The notes: generated by a model not told the origin, from the sequence alone. A stretch of DNA of 64,000 nucleotides from Actinernus sp. WN-2022 (GCA_030867875.1 JAOWCC010000577.1:2992660-3056659); one strand, 5' to 3'; numbered from the stretch's first letter, positions 7,199 through 17,718 are shown. Program-made: numbers and translations.

Positions 7199-10100
7199 TG
7201 TAGTATGCCTGAAAATCAGATGAAAACGAATGAAATTATTATCTCAACTAATAGTAATATGAATGCTAGCGATCTTAAGAAATTGTCTAAATCGAAACTT
7301 ATCGAATTGCTATTGAAACGAAATACTATAAGACGTCCAAAAATTGAAATCGTAGATGACTACAAACCAGTTCCCACTCCACGAAGAAGCGTTAAGGACA
7401 TCATCAAACACTATGAGGAACACATAATCCTACCACCAACTCAATTCAGAGATGACTACAAACCGATCCCAGCTCAGAGGACCATTAAGAATACAACCAA
7501 AAGACCGGTTCCTGCTCCAAGAACTAAGATCATACAACTAGATAGAGCTATGAAAGGTTCAATCAGATCGTTTGAAGTCGTCATTAAGAACAATAAAGAC
7601 CCACTAGTACAACTAACCACTACGAGAAAAGGCATTCAGACTCAATTCGAAAAGCTATTGATTGAGACCAAAGGTTACAAATTTGTTGAAACAATAAAGG
7701 TCACATTCGAAAAACAGCTAGACGAAGACAAGACAACAATCAAAACAGCTTATTTCAACAGCGCTGCATCTACGATAATAAATGAAAGCGATATAATGGA
7801 AGGACTACAATTGGCCAAGCAACAAATACTAAATAAAATAGCGCAATGGATCTCAGAGGGTTCAGGATGGACTATAGAAACAATCGACAAACATTATATC
7901 AACATAGTCAAGTATGAGCCTATGAAAGGAAGCAGCTACATACGACTACCAGCAGAGCTTAGAAATTCGGCTAAAGGCTTGATCAACATGAAAAACGTCG
8001 ACGACGAATGCTTCAGATGGTGCCACGTAAGGCACTTGAATCCACAGGAAAAATACCCTCAGAGAATCAAAAAATGCGACAAAGACTTCGTAAAGAATCT
8101 AGACTATTCCAACATCGAATTTCCAGTAGCTACTAAGCATTACAATAGAATCGAAAAGCAAAACAACATTAGTATCAGTGTCTTTGGATACGAAGAAAGG
8201 AAGCCATATCCAGTATTCGTATCGAAAGAAAAGTACAATGACCATATGGATCTGTTATTGATTACGGAGAATACGAATAAGCATTACGTGTTAATAAAAG
8301 ACTTCGATAAGTTCATGTATAACCAAACGAAACACAAGGATAGAAAGCACTTCTGTAGACATTGCTTACAATGCTTTGGATCTGAAAGAGTGTTGGTCGC
8401 TCACAAAGAGAATTGCATCCAAGTAAATGGTACGCAAGCAATTAAGATGCCAACTAAGGAAAACAACATATTGAAATTCAAGAACTTCCATAAACAACTA
8501 CCAACACCGTTCGTGATCTATGCCGACTTCGAAGCTATAACTGAGAAGATCGATGGCTGCAAACCTAATAACGATAAATCATATACTGAAGCCTACCAAA
8601 AGCATACAGACTGTGGTTATGGCTACAAAGTAGTATGCTGCTACAATGACAAATATAGTAAACCAGTGCAGATATATAGAGGTGAGAAATCCGTCTACAA
8701 ATTCATGGAAAGAATGCTTGAAGAGGTTAAATGGTGCCAAAAGACGATCAAGAAAAAATTCAACAAAGACATGATAATGACTAAAGCGGATCGAATGGAT
8801 TTCAAAACTTCTGATAAATGCCATATATGCAATGAAGAGTACACTGAAATCGACATAAGAGTTAGAGATCACTGCCACATAACAGGAAAATACAGAGGGT
8901 CAGCTCATCAAGATTGCAACCTCAACTTCAAGATAAAGGCTGAAGAAATCAAGATACCAGTCATTTTCCATAACTTACGTGGATACGACAGTCATCTTAT
9001 CATGCAAGAAATAGGTAAAGTCGTTAAGGATCATCCATATACTGATAAAAACGGTAATGAAAGAGAGCACCAAATCAACGTGATTCCAAACAATATGGAG
9101 AAATATATGGCTTTCATGCTAGGCAACAACTTGGTCTTTCTCGATAGCTTTCAATTCATGAGCCAATCACTTAGCAATCTAGCAAATAACCTACCAAAAG
9201 ATCGTTTCAAATACACGTCAGAAGAATTTCATGATGAGAAACTCGAATTAGTGAAACAAAAAGGGGTTTATCCTTACGACTACATGGACAGCTTCGAGAA
9301 ATTCGACAAGACACAACTACCAACGAAAAAAGAATTCTATAGCATCTTGAATGACGAACACATTACGGATGACCAATACCGACATGCCCAAAACGTATGG
9401 AATACTTTCGAACTGGAAACGATGGGTGAGTACCACGATCTATATCTCAAAACCGATATCTCGTTGTTAGCAGACGTATTCGAAAACTTCAGAAGAACGT
9501 GTATGCAATACTACAAACTAGACCCATGCCACTACTTCACTAGCCCAGGATTGAGTTGGGATGCGATGCTGAAGATGACTAACATTAAACTAGAGCTCAT
9601 GACTGATGTCGATATGTTTCAATTCATCGAAATAGGTATGCGCGGAGGCGTTAGTTACATAGCCAACAGATATGGAAAGGCAAACAACAAGTACATGAAG
9701 GACTACAATGAGAATGCGCCCTCAAAGCACATCATGTACCTCGATGCTAACAATCTCTATGGGTGGGCCATGTCTCAGTACTTACCGACTGGTGGTTTCC
9801 GATGGCTGACAGAGAAAAAAATCGACGAAACCAACCTAGCTAAGTACAATGAAGACAGCAAGAAAGGACTAATCTTAGAAGTCGATCTATTGTATCCAAA
9901 AAAATTACACGACAACCATAACGACTATCCGTTAGCTCCTGAAAAAGTCAAGGTAACTGAAAACATGCTATCGAATTATTGCACAGAGATTCAGAAGAAA
10001 TATAACATTTCGATTGGACAAGTCCATAAGTTGATTCCAAATCTGAATGACAAAACCAAGTACATAATCCATTATAGAAATCTTCAACTATACCTCGATC

Positions 10101-10999
10101 TCGGCTTGAAAATAAAGAAAGTACATAGAGTGCTAGAATTCAATCAATCGCCATGGTTGAAGCAATACATCGATTTCAACACTCAGAAGAGAACCAATGC
10201 TAAAAATTCATTCGAGAAAGACTTCTTCAAGCTCATGAACAATTCCGTATTTGGGAAGACGATGGAAAATCTGAGAAAGCGAGTAGACGTTAGATTAGTA
10301 ACCAACGAAAAGAAGTTACTACAAATGACTTCTAAACCAACTTACGTGTCATCAAAAATATTCAACGAAGATCTAGTAGCAGTACACAAAATCAAAGAAA
10401 CGCTTACACTCAACAGACCTGCATATGTAGGTATGTGCATCCTCGACATTTCTAAGACGCTAATGTATGATTTCCATTACAACTACATCAAAAAGAAGTA
10501 TAGCCAAGCTAAGTTGTTGTTCACAGACACCGACAGCCTAATGTACGAAATCGAAACTGAAAACGCTTATCAAGATTTTTGGTACGATAAACATAAATTC
10601 GATAACAGTGATTATCCAATAGACAACCAATTCCATGATACAACGAATAAGAAAGTCATAGGCAAATTCAAAGACGAGGCTGCTGGAATTCCTATCGCAG
10701 AGTTCGTAGGGCTTCGATCAAAAATGTACAGCTACATGAAAGACAACAACATAGGTGCTAAGACGGCTAAAGGCATCAAGAAGAACGTCGTCAAGAAGAC
10801 TGTCAAACATGAAAACTACAAAGACGTGCTACTGAACAACAAACAGATGTCACACACTATGAAGACCATTAGAAGTCAAAACCACCAATTGGGAAGCTAC
10901 GAAATCAACAAGATATCACTATCGTGCTTCGATGACAAACGGTATCTATTGGAAGATGGGATCACGAGCTACGCTTATGGACACCATAAAATACGATAA
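7169..10999 (+). CDS. polB: Protein-primed family B DNA polymerase
   Basis: The protein is 1276 aa and intact. 3'-5' exonuclease motifs: ExoI D453-F-E455, ExoII H-N-L-R-G-Y-D (601-607), ExoIII Y759-x3-D763. Polymerase motifs: A D859-A-N-N-L-Y-G, B K1021-L-M-N-N-S-V-F-G, C D1120-T-D1122-S. The wide A-B spacing leaves room for the terminal-protein regions of protein-primed enzymes. Between ExoI and ExoII a C-x2-C ... D-H-C-H ... H-x2-C-N unit (551-584) resembles the endonuclease VII/HNH fold. An N-terminal extension carries three P-V/I-P-x-x-R motifs (about 69-115) and a C2H2-like finger near residue 400. It would replicate the viral genome from protein-capped ends. The start could be 7169 or 7187. 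Confidence 0.95.
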   Translation: MTTLKRMTTYCSMPENQMKTNEIIISTNSNMNASDLKKLSKSKLIELLLKRNTIRRPKIEIVDDYKPVPTPRRSVKDIIKHYEEHIILPPTQFRDDYKPIPAQRTIKNTTKRPVPAPRTKIIQLDRAMKGSIRSFEVVIKNNKDPLVQLTTTRKGIQTQFEKLLIETKGYKFVETIKVTFEKQLDEDKTTIKTAYFNSAASTIINESDIMEGLQLAKQQILNKIAQWISEGSGWTIETIDKHYINIVKYEPMKGSSYIRLPAELRNSAKGLINMKNVDDECFRWCHVRHLNPQEKYPQRIKKCDKDFVKNLDYSNIEFPVATKHYNRIEKQNNISISVFGYEERKPYPVFVSKEKYNDHMDLLLITENTNKHYVLIKDFDKFMYNQTKHKDRKHFCRHCLQCFGSERVLVAHKENCIQVNGTQAIKMPTKENNILKFKNFHKQLPTPFVIYADFEAITEKIDGCKPNNDKSYTEAYQKHTDCGYGYKVVCCYNDKYSKPVQIYRGEKSVYKFMERMLEEVKWCQKTIKKKFNKDMIMTKADRMDFKTSDKCHICNEEYTEIDIRVRDHCHITGKYRGSAHQDCNLNFKIKAEEIKIPVIFHNLRGYDSHLIMQEIGKVVKDHPYTDKNGNEREHQINVIPNNMEKYMAFMLGNNLVFLDSFQFMSQSLSNLANNLPKDRFKYTSEEFHDEKLELVKQKGVYPYDYMDSFEKFDKTQLPTKKEFYSILNDEHITDDQYRHAQNVWNTFELETMGEYHDLYLKTDISLLADVFENFRRTCMQYYKLDPCHYFTSPGLSWDAMLKMTNIKLELMTDVDMFQFIEIGMRGGVSYIANRYGKANNKYMKDYNENAPSKHIMYLDANNLYGWAMSQYLPTGGFRWLTEKKIDETNLAKYNEDSKKGLILEVDLLYPKKLHDNHNDYPLAPEKVKVTENMLSNYCTEIQKKYNISIGQVHKLIPNLNDKTKYIIHYRNLQLYLDLGLKIKKVHRVLEFNQSPWLKQYIDFNTQKRTNAKNSFEKDFFKLMNNSVFGKTMENLRKRVDVRLVTNEKKLLQMTSKPTYVSSKIFNEDLVAVHKIKETLTLNRPAYVGMCILDISKTLMYDFHYNYIKKKYSQAKLLFTDTDSLMYEIETENAYQDFWYDKHKFDNSDYPIDNQFHDTTNKKVIGKFKDEAAGIPIAEFVGLRSKMYSYMKDNNIGAKTAKGIKKNVVKKTVKHENYKDVLLNNKQMSHTMKTIRSQNHQLGSYEINKISLSCFDDKRYLLEDGITSYAYGHHKIR

Positions 11000-11456
11000 A
11001 CTAACGGTACATTTCAACTAAAATCGATCTTCATCTTTCCATGCACCAGCATCCATTACATAGAGAAGATGCAAGATACCTCGAACGCACTATGAAATAG
11101 AAAGAAAGGAAAATACTATAGAAGAAACTCGCAGAAGCCAATATATGGCAATAGCGGATAGCAGGCAAGGCAATGAAGCCATTAGAATGGATAGCCTAGA
11201 ATGCAACTATGAAAAGTTGAATACTATAGTATGAGAAGAACGAAGAGAAGAACCATCAATCGGCTGGTTCAAACACATTTCGAAAATATACGTACACATC
11301 ACTATAGATCAAGCCTTTAGACATCCAAAGATTGAAACCAGTTATGGAGATTTCCAAGAATTTGACATCCAAAGATTGAACTGGTTAAACCGGTTATGGA
11401 GAATTCGACCTTGACCTTGACCTTGAGAAGAATAAAAAATACGATCGATAAATAAT
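11000..11456. other. Non-coding right flank of the viral element
   Basis: No ORF of note. A direct repeat beginning GACATCCAAAGATTGAA and ending GGTTATGGAGA-like sequence occurs at 11319-11350 and, with an 8-base insertion, at 11364-11402. A TGACCT(T) triplet repeat lies at 11408-11425. Such repeats just inside a terminus may belong to the terminal inverted repeat region. Confidence 0.5.
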
Positions 11457-11525
11457 AGGGTGGGGGTATGAGATCAGAAACCATATGATGGAAAATGGTC
11501 CGGTGCCCCCACCCTCTATACTACT
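11457..11525. repeat. GC-rich terminal hairpin and inferred right end of the element
   Basis: AGGGTGGGGG (11457-11466) pairs with CCCCCACCCT (11506-11515) across a 39-base loop. The strand then ends TATACTACT at 11525; read inward from the right this is AGTAGTATAGAGGGTGGGGG, and AGT-initial inverted ends are typical of Polintons. The matching left terminal repeat should lie outside the window. Confidence 0.5.
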
Positions 11526-12545
11526 ATCTCTTAATACTCTAATAACAAACAATTCACGAAAAATTAACCATGACTATAGAAAAAAGTTTGCATGATATTT
11601 CATTTGTTGTAGCAGGTGGAGGAATACTTCGTTTAACTCGGCCATGAAGGAATACAGCAAGAATCAAAGACAATTGTTCAGCATCAAGACATTGCTAACC
11701 TGAATATTGCAAGAGGTCTGTTGCTATAGTTTATAAGTAAATACATTTCACGTTCATATGCGCAGTAATTTGATTGCTATGCCTTAAGATGTAATATTAG
11801 TCATAATATCGTTCACGCTTGGAGTTAGAGCAGAGTTATGAGATTCTTAACGTGGTATCGTGACACGTTAACTCATAACGTGGTAATTACCACAATACCA
11901 CGTTAAGAATCTCATAATGTGGTATTGCGGTAACCTGACCGGTCCACCGTACATCACTTCCGCTGAATATAGCGAACGCACATCCTCAATGACGGGCAGC
12001 ATTTTACCGGTTAACTATCCTAAAATGTGGTTTGGGAACATTTTTTACTAATTTCTAACACTGATTGACCCATTGACACTAAAAAAGTGGCAAATCGAAA
12101 TGATAAATGTTCGTCGTACGGCAAGGAATGCAGGAAGGTCATTGGCTTAAACATCAAATTATATCAAAACTTGAAGAAGAAAATTTTTTCCCCAATTTTT
12201 TTAACAGATTGGAATTGCATCTAGTGAAAACTCGTAACTTTCAGTGTGACGAAAATTCAACATGGGGAACATTTTTCTTGGTTATTGTTTTGGACACTTC
12301 TGATTGGACGAAATGTTTTTACACCAAAGGAAAGTAGTGTTAAAACTTTTCAGAGGATTTGATTTGAGAAATTATCATTTAAGGGTTGATGAGTTGTCAG
12401 TACGAAAAACAGGAAATTCTACCGTGTGGAAAGCAAATTGAACAATATAATTGTGCCTAGTTTTTACCCGGATTGTTTCGGCTTAATTTCTGGCCTGCCA
12501 TTTATTTCTGCATTTGAAATGCTTATAACTAGACATAAGTATAAT
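11526..12545. other. Host flank without recognisable gene
   Basis: AT-rich sequence with only short random ORFs. Its one clear structure is the hairpin at 11837-11916, listed separately. I see no gene. Confidence 0.5.
11837..11916. repeat. Perfect 22-bp inverted repeat (hairpin)
   Basis: Bases 11837-11858 and 11895-11916 are exact reverse complements (TATGAGATTCTTAACGTGGT...), with a 36-base loop that itself contains the palindrome GTGGTAATTACCAC. This is probably a small foldback MITE. Confidence 0.75.
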
Positions 12546-12550
12546 TAGTA

Positions 12551-12962
12551 CAGGGTTCACACAGTCATGGAAAGTCATGGAATTTCAAAAATGTCAAAAG
12601 TCATGGAAAAGTCATGGAAATTTTATCATCGACCGTTGGAATGTTTTGATGCTTCACTTTCCTTGCAGAATTCTAGATAGATTAGTAGGTTCTCTTTCAG
12701 CACTCTTCGTCATTATCCATCTGCTACTTGGTGATTTTGACTTGGTTGTTTTAAAACCGGCGGAGTCGCTACATGCTAAAGATAATATGTTACGTTGAAA
12801 TAAGGATGTGCTCCATTGGTAGTATTCCTTCCTTTGTAAAAGTTTTCAAGCAATATTAAAGTGGGTGGACAGGCCCAGTTAAATGACGTTTTCTAGTATT
12901 TCTTGTCTCCAAGAAAATGGAAAAGTCATGGAATTCATGATAACTTTCATGTGTGAACCCTG
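12551..12962. mobile_element. hAT-like MITE with 5-bp target duplication
   Basis: Terminal inverted repeats CAGGGTTCACAC ... GTGTGAACCCTG bound a 412-bp non-coding element rich in AAGTCATGGAAA repeats. TAGTA flanks both sides (12546-12550, 12963-12967). CAGGG ends are typical of hAT elements; a 5-bp duplication fits the hAT5 group rather than the usual 8-bp one. Confidence 0.7.
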
Positions 12963-13049
12963 TAGTAATTTTAATATGATCTTTCATGTGGTAGCATTAG
13001 TTTCGTGATGCGGCCTAGAGAAGACTTCGTATGAGTGGGACAAACTACG

Positions 13050-13195
13050 GCACAGTTACTGTACGGCACGATTACCGTACGGCACGCGCACTGTACAGCA
13101 CGGATACTGTACGGCACGGGTACTGTACGGCACGGGTACTGTACGGCACGGGTACTGTACGGCACGGGTACTGTACGGCACGGGTGCTGTAAGTC
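13050..13195. repeat. 16-bp minisatellite (TACGGCACGGGTACTG)n
   Basis: About nine units, the left ones diverged and the right ones near identical. The array lies inside a pair of 17-bp inverted sequences, TGGGACAAACTACGGCA at 13036-13052 and its exact complement at 13356-13372, so it may be the core of a small foldback element. Confidence 0.8.
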
Positions 13196-13372
13196 ATGTC
13201 TAGACTTTGAAATGGTTTCCTTATTGATTTTGTCCTACTGGTCCAATATAAGAAAACTGGAATGCGAATAAAAGTATTGTGTTGTATTGTACAATCAAAT
13301 TACCGAGTTACGGGTACAGTAAGTTACAGTAATGGTCACGGTATGGCTGCAGACATGCCGTAGTTTGTCCCA

Positions 13373-13776
13373 GCCAATTCCTCATACCAAACCTGCATGC
13401 TCAACTGTTGTAGCTGTATATGGATGTATTTGTTGTCTACACTATTACATTCTATGGGCGTTTCGTAGCATACAATCACGTGGATGTACTGGACGGCAAA
13501 AAAAATATTTCATTTATTTAAAAGCGACATCGGTATTCTTGGGTTGTAATCAATCCCTGGAGATTCGGCAAAAGACAAAGACGCGGCAGCCATGTTGGAG
13601 GACGGAACAAAAGACACTAATGAGGAATTTTTCGTTTATGTTCCTCCAACATGGCCGCCGTGACGTCGGGTGCAACCCAAGAATTGCTTTTAGAAAAACC
13701 TGTTTGTAAATGTTATTGTACAATCGATCGTTAGCGGAGCTCCCGCGCGGGCTGAAGGTCCGGGAGCACCATACAT
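13373..13776. other. Spacer with no recognisable gene
   Basis: There are short ORFs only. An imperfect inverted pair, GACGCGGCAGCCATGTTGGAG (13580s) against CTCCAACATGGCCGCCGTGACGTC (13642-13665), suggests another degraded foldback repeat. Confidence 0.4.
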
Positions 13777-14306
13777 CACAGGCAGCCCAAGATCACGATT
13801 TGTGGCTCTTACAAATCGTACGGTAGATTACGTGATTGCTCGCGCAAGATTGATTGCGTGATAGCGCGCGCTAGAGTCACCGTTTTCCCCGGAAATTCAC
13901 TAATAATAGAGTTTTTATTGATTTCTATAATGAGAGAGTTCTCAAAAATCAAAAAATATCTAAACCCGATCCAAACAAGCCCAAAATAGCAGAGAATACC
14001 CAAGGACATAAGAAAAGGACACTCACAGTACATTTATTGCAAAATGTTATTTCATTACCTTTTTTTTACCACGATAAGAAATCAATACAAACTCTATTAG
14101 TGATTTTACCACAATTGCCGGTAATCTCGCGATCTGATTGGTCGATGTGCGGTGGTAAATGAGAGTCCAGACAACGGTGCTGACGCGAGAAAGTTATAGA
14201 CCACGCTGGCTCTTTCAAAGCTGTCAGGCTTTGAAAGGAAACTTCCTTGTACGTTTTCTAATATTGTTGTAAAAAAAAAAAAATCCCTCTGGTTTTCCGT
14301 GGTGTG

Positions 14307-14412
14307 GACTCTTATTTACCACGATTACGTCATCACATGGTCAAAATTGCGCCTCGTAAGTCCATAACAATTTTTCACCATGTGATGACGTAAATCGTGG
14401 TAAATAAGAGTC
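14307..14412. repeat. Hairpin MITE with 35-bp arms
   Basis: Left arm 14307-14341 (GACTCTTATTTACCACGATT...) and right arm 14377-14412 are complementary apart from one bulged base, with a 35-base loop. It lies inside the 2.1-kb TIR element. Confidence 0.75.
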
Positions 14413-14957
14413 ACGGAGATTAGGGGATTGGGGCGAGGAAAAAAGAGGGGGGAAGGGGGTGGGGAGAATAGGAAGAGAGAGCCTGCCGGCAAGCCATGGT
14501 TATTTTGGTATCCACCCACCAATTAAAATGCATACAATTAGTAAGTCATTCAATCGATTCATCCAGTCATCATGCAGTGGAAGTGAAAATCATGTTTAAT
14601 ATCTGTCAAACTCACGCGTGGAATCTCAAGGAATCTCAACTCGAGCGTAAAATTCAAAACAAAAACTATACGAACTTGGAGAATGTTAGCTGAAACTCCG
14701 AAAAAACATGCGAAGACAGGGCCTAAACCCAAACCTGTAAATGTTAATGACTTTTGCAGGATATGTAATGTATGTTATATCACACTTGACACGGTTTTCT
14801 TTGTTCTTCATGGGGGTGAAACTCTGGTATAAACCCGTTGAACAATAGACTAATTAAATAACAAATCTGAGGTTTATAACTGTTGCAGGGAAGTTTATAA
14901 CTCAGTTTTAAACCTCCTTTCTATTTGAGAAAACCTCGCCAAATGTGATATAAGTCC

Positions 14958-15058
14958 GTTTCATACCTCGAACCTTCGGTTCTAATCCCTAAACATCCCT
15001 CGGGGCCTGCGGCCCTCTGGATGTTTAGGGCTTATAACCTCGGTTCTCGGTATGAAAC
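14958..15058. repeat. Imperfect hairpin
   Basis: GTTTCATACC ... TAAACATCC on the left is complementary to GGATGTTTA ... GGTATGAAAC on the right, with mismatches between. Its centre is GC-rich (CCTCGGGGCCTGCGGCCC). Confidence 0.6.
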
Positions 15059-15234
15059 TCTTACTTTTAAGGTAGCGTTTGGGAATTCAAATATTTCCAC
15101 GGCGAGAATCTGTTCAAGTTCAGAAAGAAAAGAGAGCCGAGGCTTAATTCTAGCTGGTGCCTACAAAAGTATTGATCTTCATATTCCGAAATCTGTCGTT
15201 CCTGTGGAAGGAAGATTCGAAATGCAGTAGAGAA

Positions 15235-15549
15235 CTACACCTTTGTTCGAGAAAGTTTGCAAGATAAATAGAACTCGTTGCCGCTGAATATAACGTGAGC
15301 TGTATAAAGTCGCCACCAAATCAGAAAAGAACACTGCCGACCACAATAACACCAGAACGAACTGAGTTCTGCCAAAACAAGCGCTAAAAACCATCCACGC
15401 AGCGTTACGAAATCATTAACGCAGCTCGTATTTTCGGAAGCACAAGCCTGTTCCTCGAACACACCGTTCCATGTTTCAACCGTGTGTGATTCGTCGACGA
15501 CAATACAAGCAAGACGCTTGTGGAGTTCCGATTCTTTCTTTAAATTCAT
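15235..15549 (-). pseudogene. RecQ-like helicase fragment
   Basis: The minus-strand ORF carries L-A-C-I-V-V-D-E-S-H-T-V, a DExH Walker B (motif II) box, within the first 25 residues, followed by an E-T-W segment as in RecQ-family helicases. Downstream sequence loses resemblance and no motif I or motif VI is present. The fragment lies inside the 2.1-kb TIR element, so it may be captured host or transposon coding sequence. Confidence 0.45.
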
Positions 15550-15878
15550 CGCTGAGGGATTCTCGGTGTGTTTGTCGCCATATTAATTGGTTTCTGCCCT
15601 TATCGCATGCCATGCATGAATAAAATTTAATGATTTCTGTCAATCACGCATTTTAGCCAATAGCAATACGCGGCCTTCTGAGGCCGAGAGTTATCAAAAT
15701 AACCATTGCTTGCCGTTAGGCTCTCTCTTGCTCTCCTCCCCACCCCCTCTCTTTTTTTCTTCGCCCCATCCCCCTAATCTCCGCTCGCTGCGCTTCGATA
15801 CTCCAGAGCCGCAACGCAGGTTAGTAATCTACCGTAGGATTTGTAAGAGCCACAAATCGTGAGCTTGGGCTGCCTGTG

Positions 15879-16817
15879 CATACTTATAGCACGAGTGAAT
15901 TTTTAGCAACATGTTTTGCACAACCGACCGTGCACCAGCGCGCGGAACACATAAGATTTTCGAGCTCGATTTTGTATGGTCTTTAACGCCGTCCTGTCCT
16001 TTACATTCAATCCTCCGTTTATGGGATTCTGTGATCTTCTAAGTTATCTCGATGATCAGTGTAATTTTTTTGCCGTAATGCGTAAAACATTCAATTTTCA
16101 ACTTCAATTTCCGTTACATCTTCGCGTGCACTCATACGCGACATGGTCTTTCTGTTGTAAGCCGTCACCTTTTCCGTTACATATGCGCGTGGTGTAATCA
16201 TCTGCACGCACATAATTTATTTTCATAATTACGTCTGCACGCACGCATTACTGCACATGCAGTATTTATTTTCGTAAATTAATTGCCATTACATATATGC
16301 GCGTGCATCTCTTCGTATTTAATTATCAAGAGCTCCGCTCATAAGCTTGCCTATATATATTAGTCTTTCTGAAGCAGCGTTTGAAAGTTTGTTTGCCATC
16401 CAGTAAAGCCTTTCCCATGGGATCACAAGCTCAATTCATTGTTTTTTGAAGTGCTATATCAGTATATGACTGTAACTCGTCCAGTTATATAATCTTTGAA
16501 CAAGGTCCTCAAACTATTTGTTTACACAGCCATTCAGGACAAATGTATTTAAAAATTATTAAAACAATATTTATTGGATTCGTATCTGGATGTTTTCCTT
16601 ATTCACGATGTTTTTCCGCATGTAAAGAACTATGCATATTTACAACCGTATGCCGGTTAATTAAGGTGTCTCGGTCGACTTTGCGAATTTAAACAAAATA
16701 TCACAACTTTTAAGATTTGGCTTGATTCTGCTCAAGTTTTCCACAAATAGCGCCTCGGACTGGAACTAATTGCGCGGACTTTGAAACATTACGTAAAGTC
16801 CTCATTCTCGGCTTTTA
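15879..16817. other. AT-rich stretch without recognisable gene
   Basis: It contains repeated pieces of the type GCGCGTG(C/G)A(T/C)(C/A)TCTTCG and CTGCACGCAC, but no convincing ORF, TIR or RNA gene. Confidence 0.4.
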
Positions 16818-16935
16818 ATAATAATAATGTATAAATTTATATAGTGCTTAGATTATGTAAAATATTCAAAAGCGCTTTACATTAAGTTAAAGGAGAGTAA
16901 ATATTTGTATGGCTAAAAAGGTAAAACGGATAAAA

Positions 16936-17718
16936 TATATGCTATTATAGTGCTACGAATTAAATATAATAATGACTGATAATAGGATTTATGTGCCAGT
17001 CGCAGCATATGTAGTACAACCAATTAAGGCGACCAAACAGATATTATATATATGCTATTATAGTGCTACGAATTAAATATAATAATGACTGATAATAGGA
17101 TTTATATGCCAGTTGCAGCATATGTAGGCGATGTATGTAAGGCGACCAAACAGATATTATATATATGCTATTATAGTACTACGAATTAAATATAATAATG
17201 ACTGATAATAGGATTTATGTGCCAGTCGCAGCATATGTAGTACAACCAATTAAGGCGACCAAACAGACATTATATATATGCTATTATAGTGCTACGAATT
17301 AAATATAATAATGACTGATAATAGGATTTATATGCCAGTCACAGCATATGTAGTACAACCAATTAAGGCGACCAAACAGATATTATATATATGCTATTAT
17401 AGTACTACGAATTAAATATAATAATGACTGATAATAGGATTTATATGCCAGTCACAGCATATGTAGTACAACCAATTAAGGCGACCAAACAGATATTATA
17501 TATATGCTATTATAGTGCTACGAATTAAATATAATAATGACTGATAATAGGATTTATATGCCAGTCACAGCATATGTAGTACAACCAATTAAGGCGACCA
17601 AACAGATATTATATATATGCTATTATAGTACTACGAATTAAATATAATAATGACTGATAATAGGATTTATATGCCAGTCACAGCATATGTAGTACAACCA
17701 ATTAAGGCGACCAAACAC
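16936..17718. repeat. 113-bp tandem repeat, seven copies
   Basis: Units contain TATGCTATTATAGTGCTACG, TAATAATGACTGATAATAGG and CCAATTAAGGCGACCAAACA. Spacing is 112-114 bases and identity is high, with an alternating pattern of G/A variants (AGTGCTACG against AGTACTACG). The array lies between the LINE A stop codon and its 3' tail. Confidence 0.9.

Larger units (their letters stand above)
1..11525. mobile_element. Adintovirus/Maverick-Polinton-type integrated DNA virus (right part)
   Basis: The block combines PolB, a retroviral-type integrase with a chromodomain, an adenain-like protease, capsid-type genes and a parvovirus-like PLA2, which is the gene set known for adintoviruses and Mavericks/Polintons. 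Genes lie almost head to tail on the plus strand with gaps of a few to about 130 bases. All reading frames are open and catalytic motifs are kept. The left terminus lies outside the window. The right terminus is inferred near 11525, where the sequence ends in ...CTACT after a GC-rich hairpin; beyond it unrelated repetitive DNA begins. No target duplication can be checked because the left end is missing. The exact lineage (adintovirus or Polinton subgroup) would need a phylogeny. Confidence 0.85.
13777..15878. mobile_element. 2.1-kb element with 55-bp terminal inverted repeats
   Basis: The left end 13777-13831 (CACAGGCAGCCCAAGATCAC...) is repeated, inverted and with a few mismatches, at 15824-15878. 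A second inverted pair, 14413-14506 against about 15688-15783 (purine-rich GGATTGGGGCGAGGAAAAAAG type), lies inside. No transposase is present. I cannot identify an exact target duplication. Confidence 0.6.

Noticed and set aside
8579..8878. 99-aa minus-strand ORF inside PolB, with other antisense frames in the viral block
   Set aside because: Shadow frames of strongly coding plus-strand genes.
13050..13195. CRISPR-like array
   Set aside because: The units are contiguous 16-mers with no unique spacers, in an animal genome. It is a minisatellite. The same holds for the 15-bp and 52-bp arrays.
13332..13709. 125-aa plus-strand ORF
   Set aside because: Low-quality composition, spans repeat borders, and no domain or conserved pattern.
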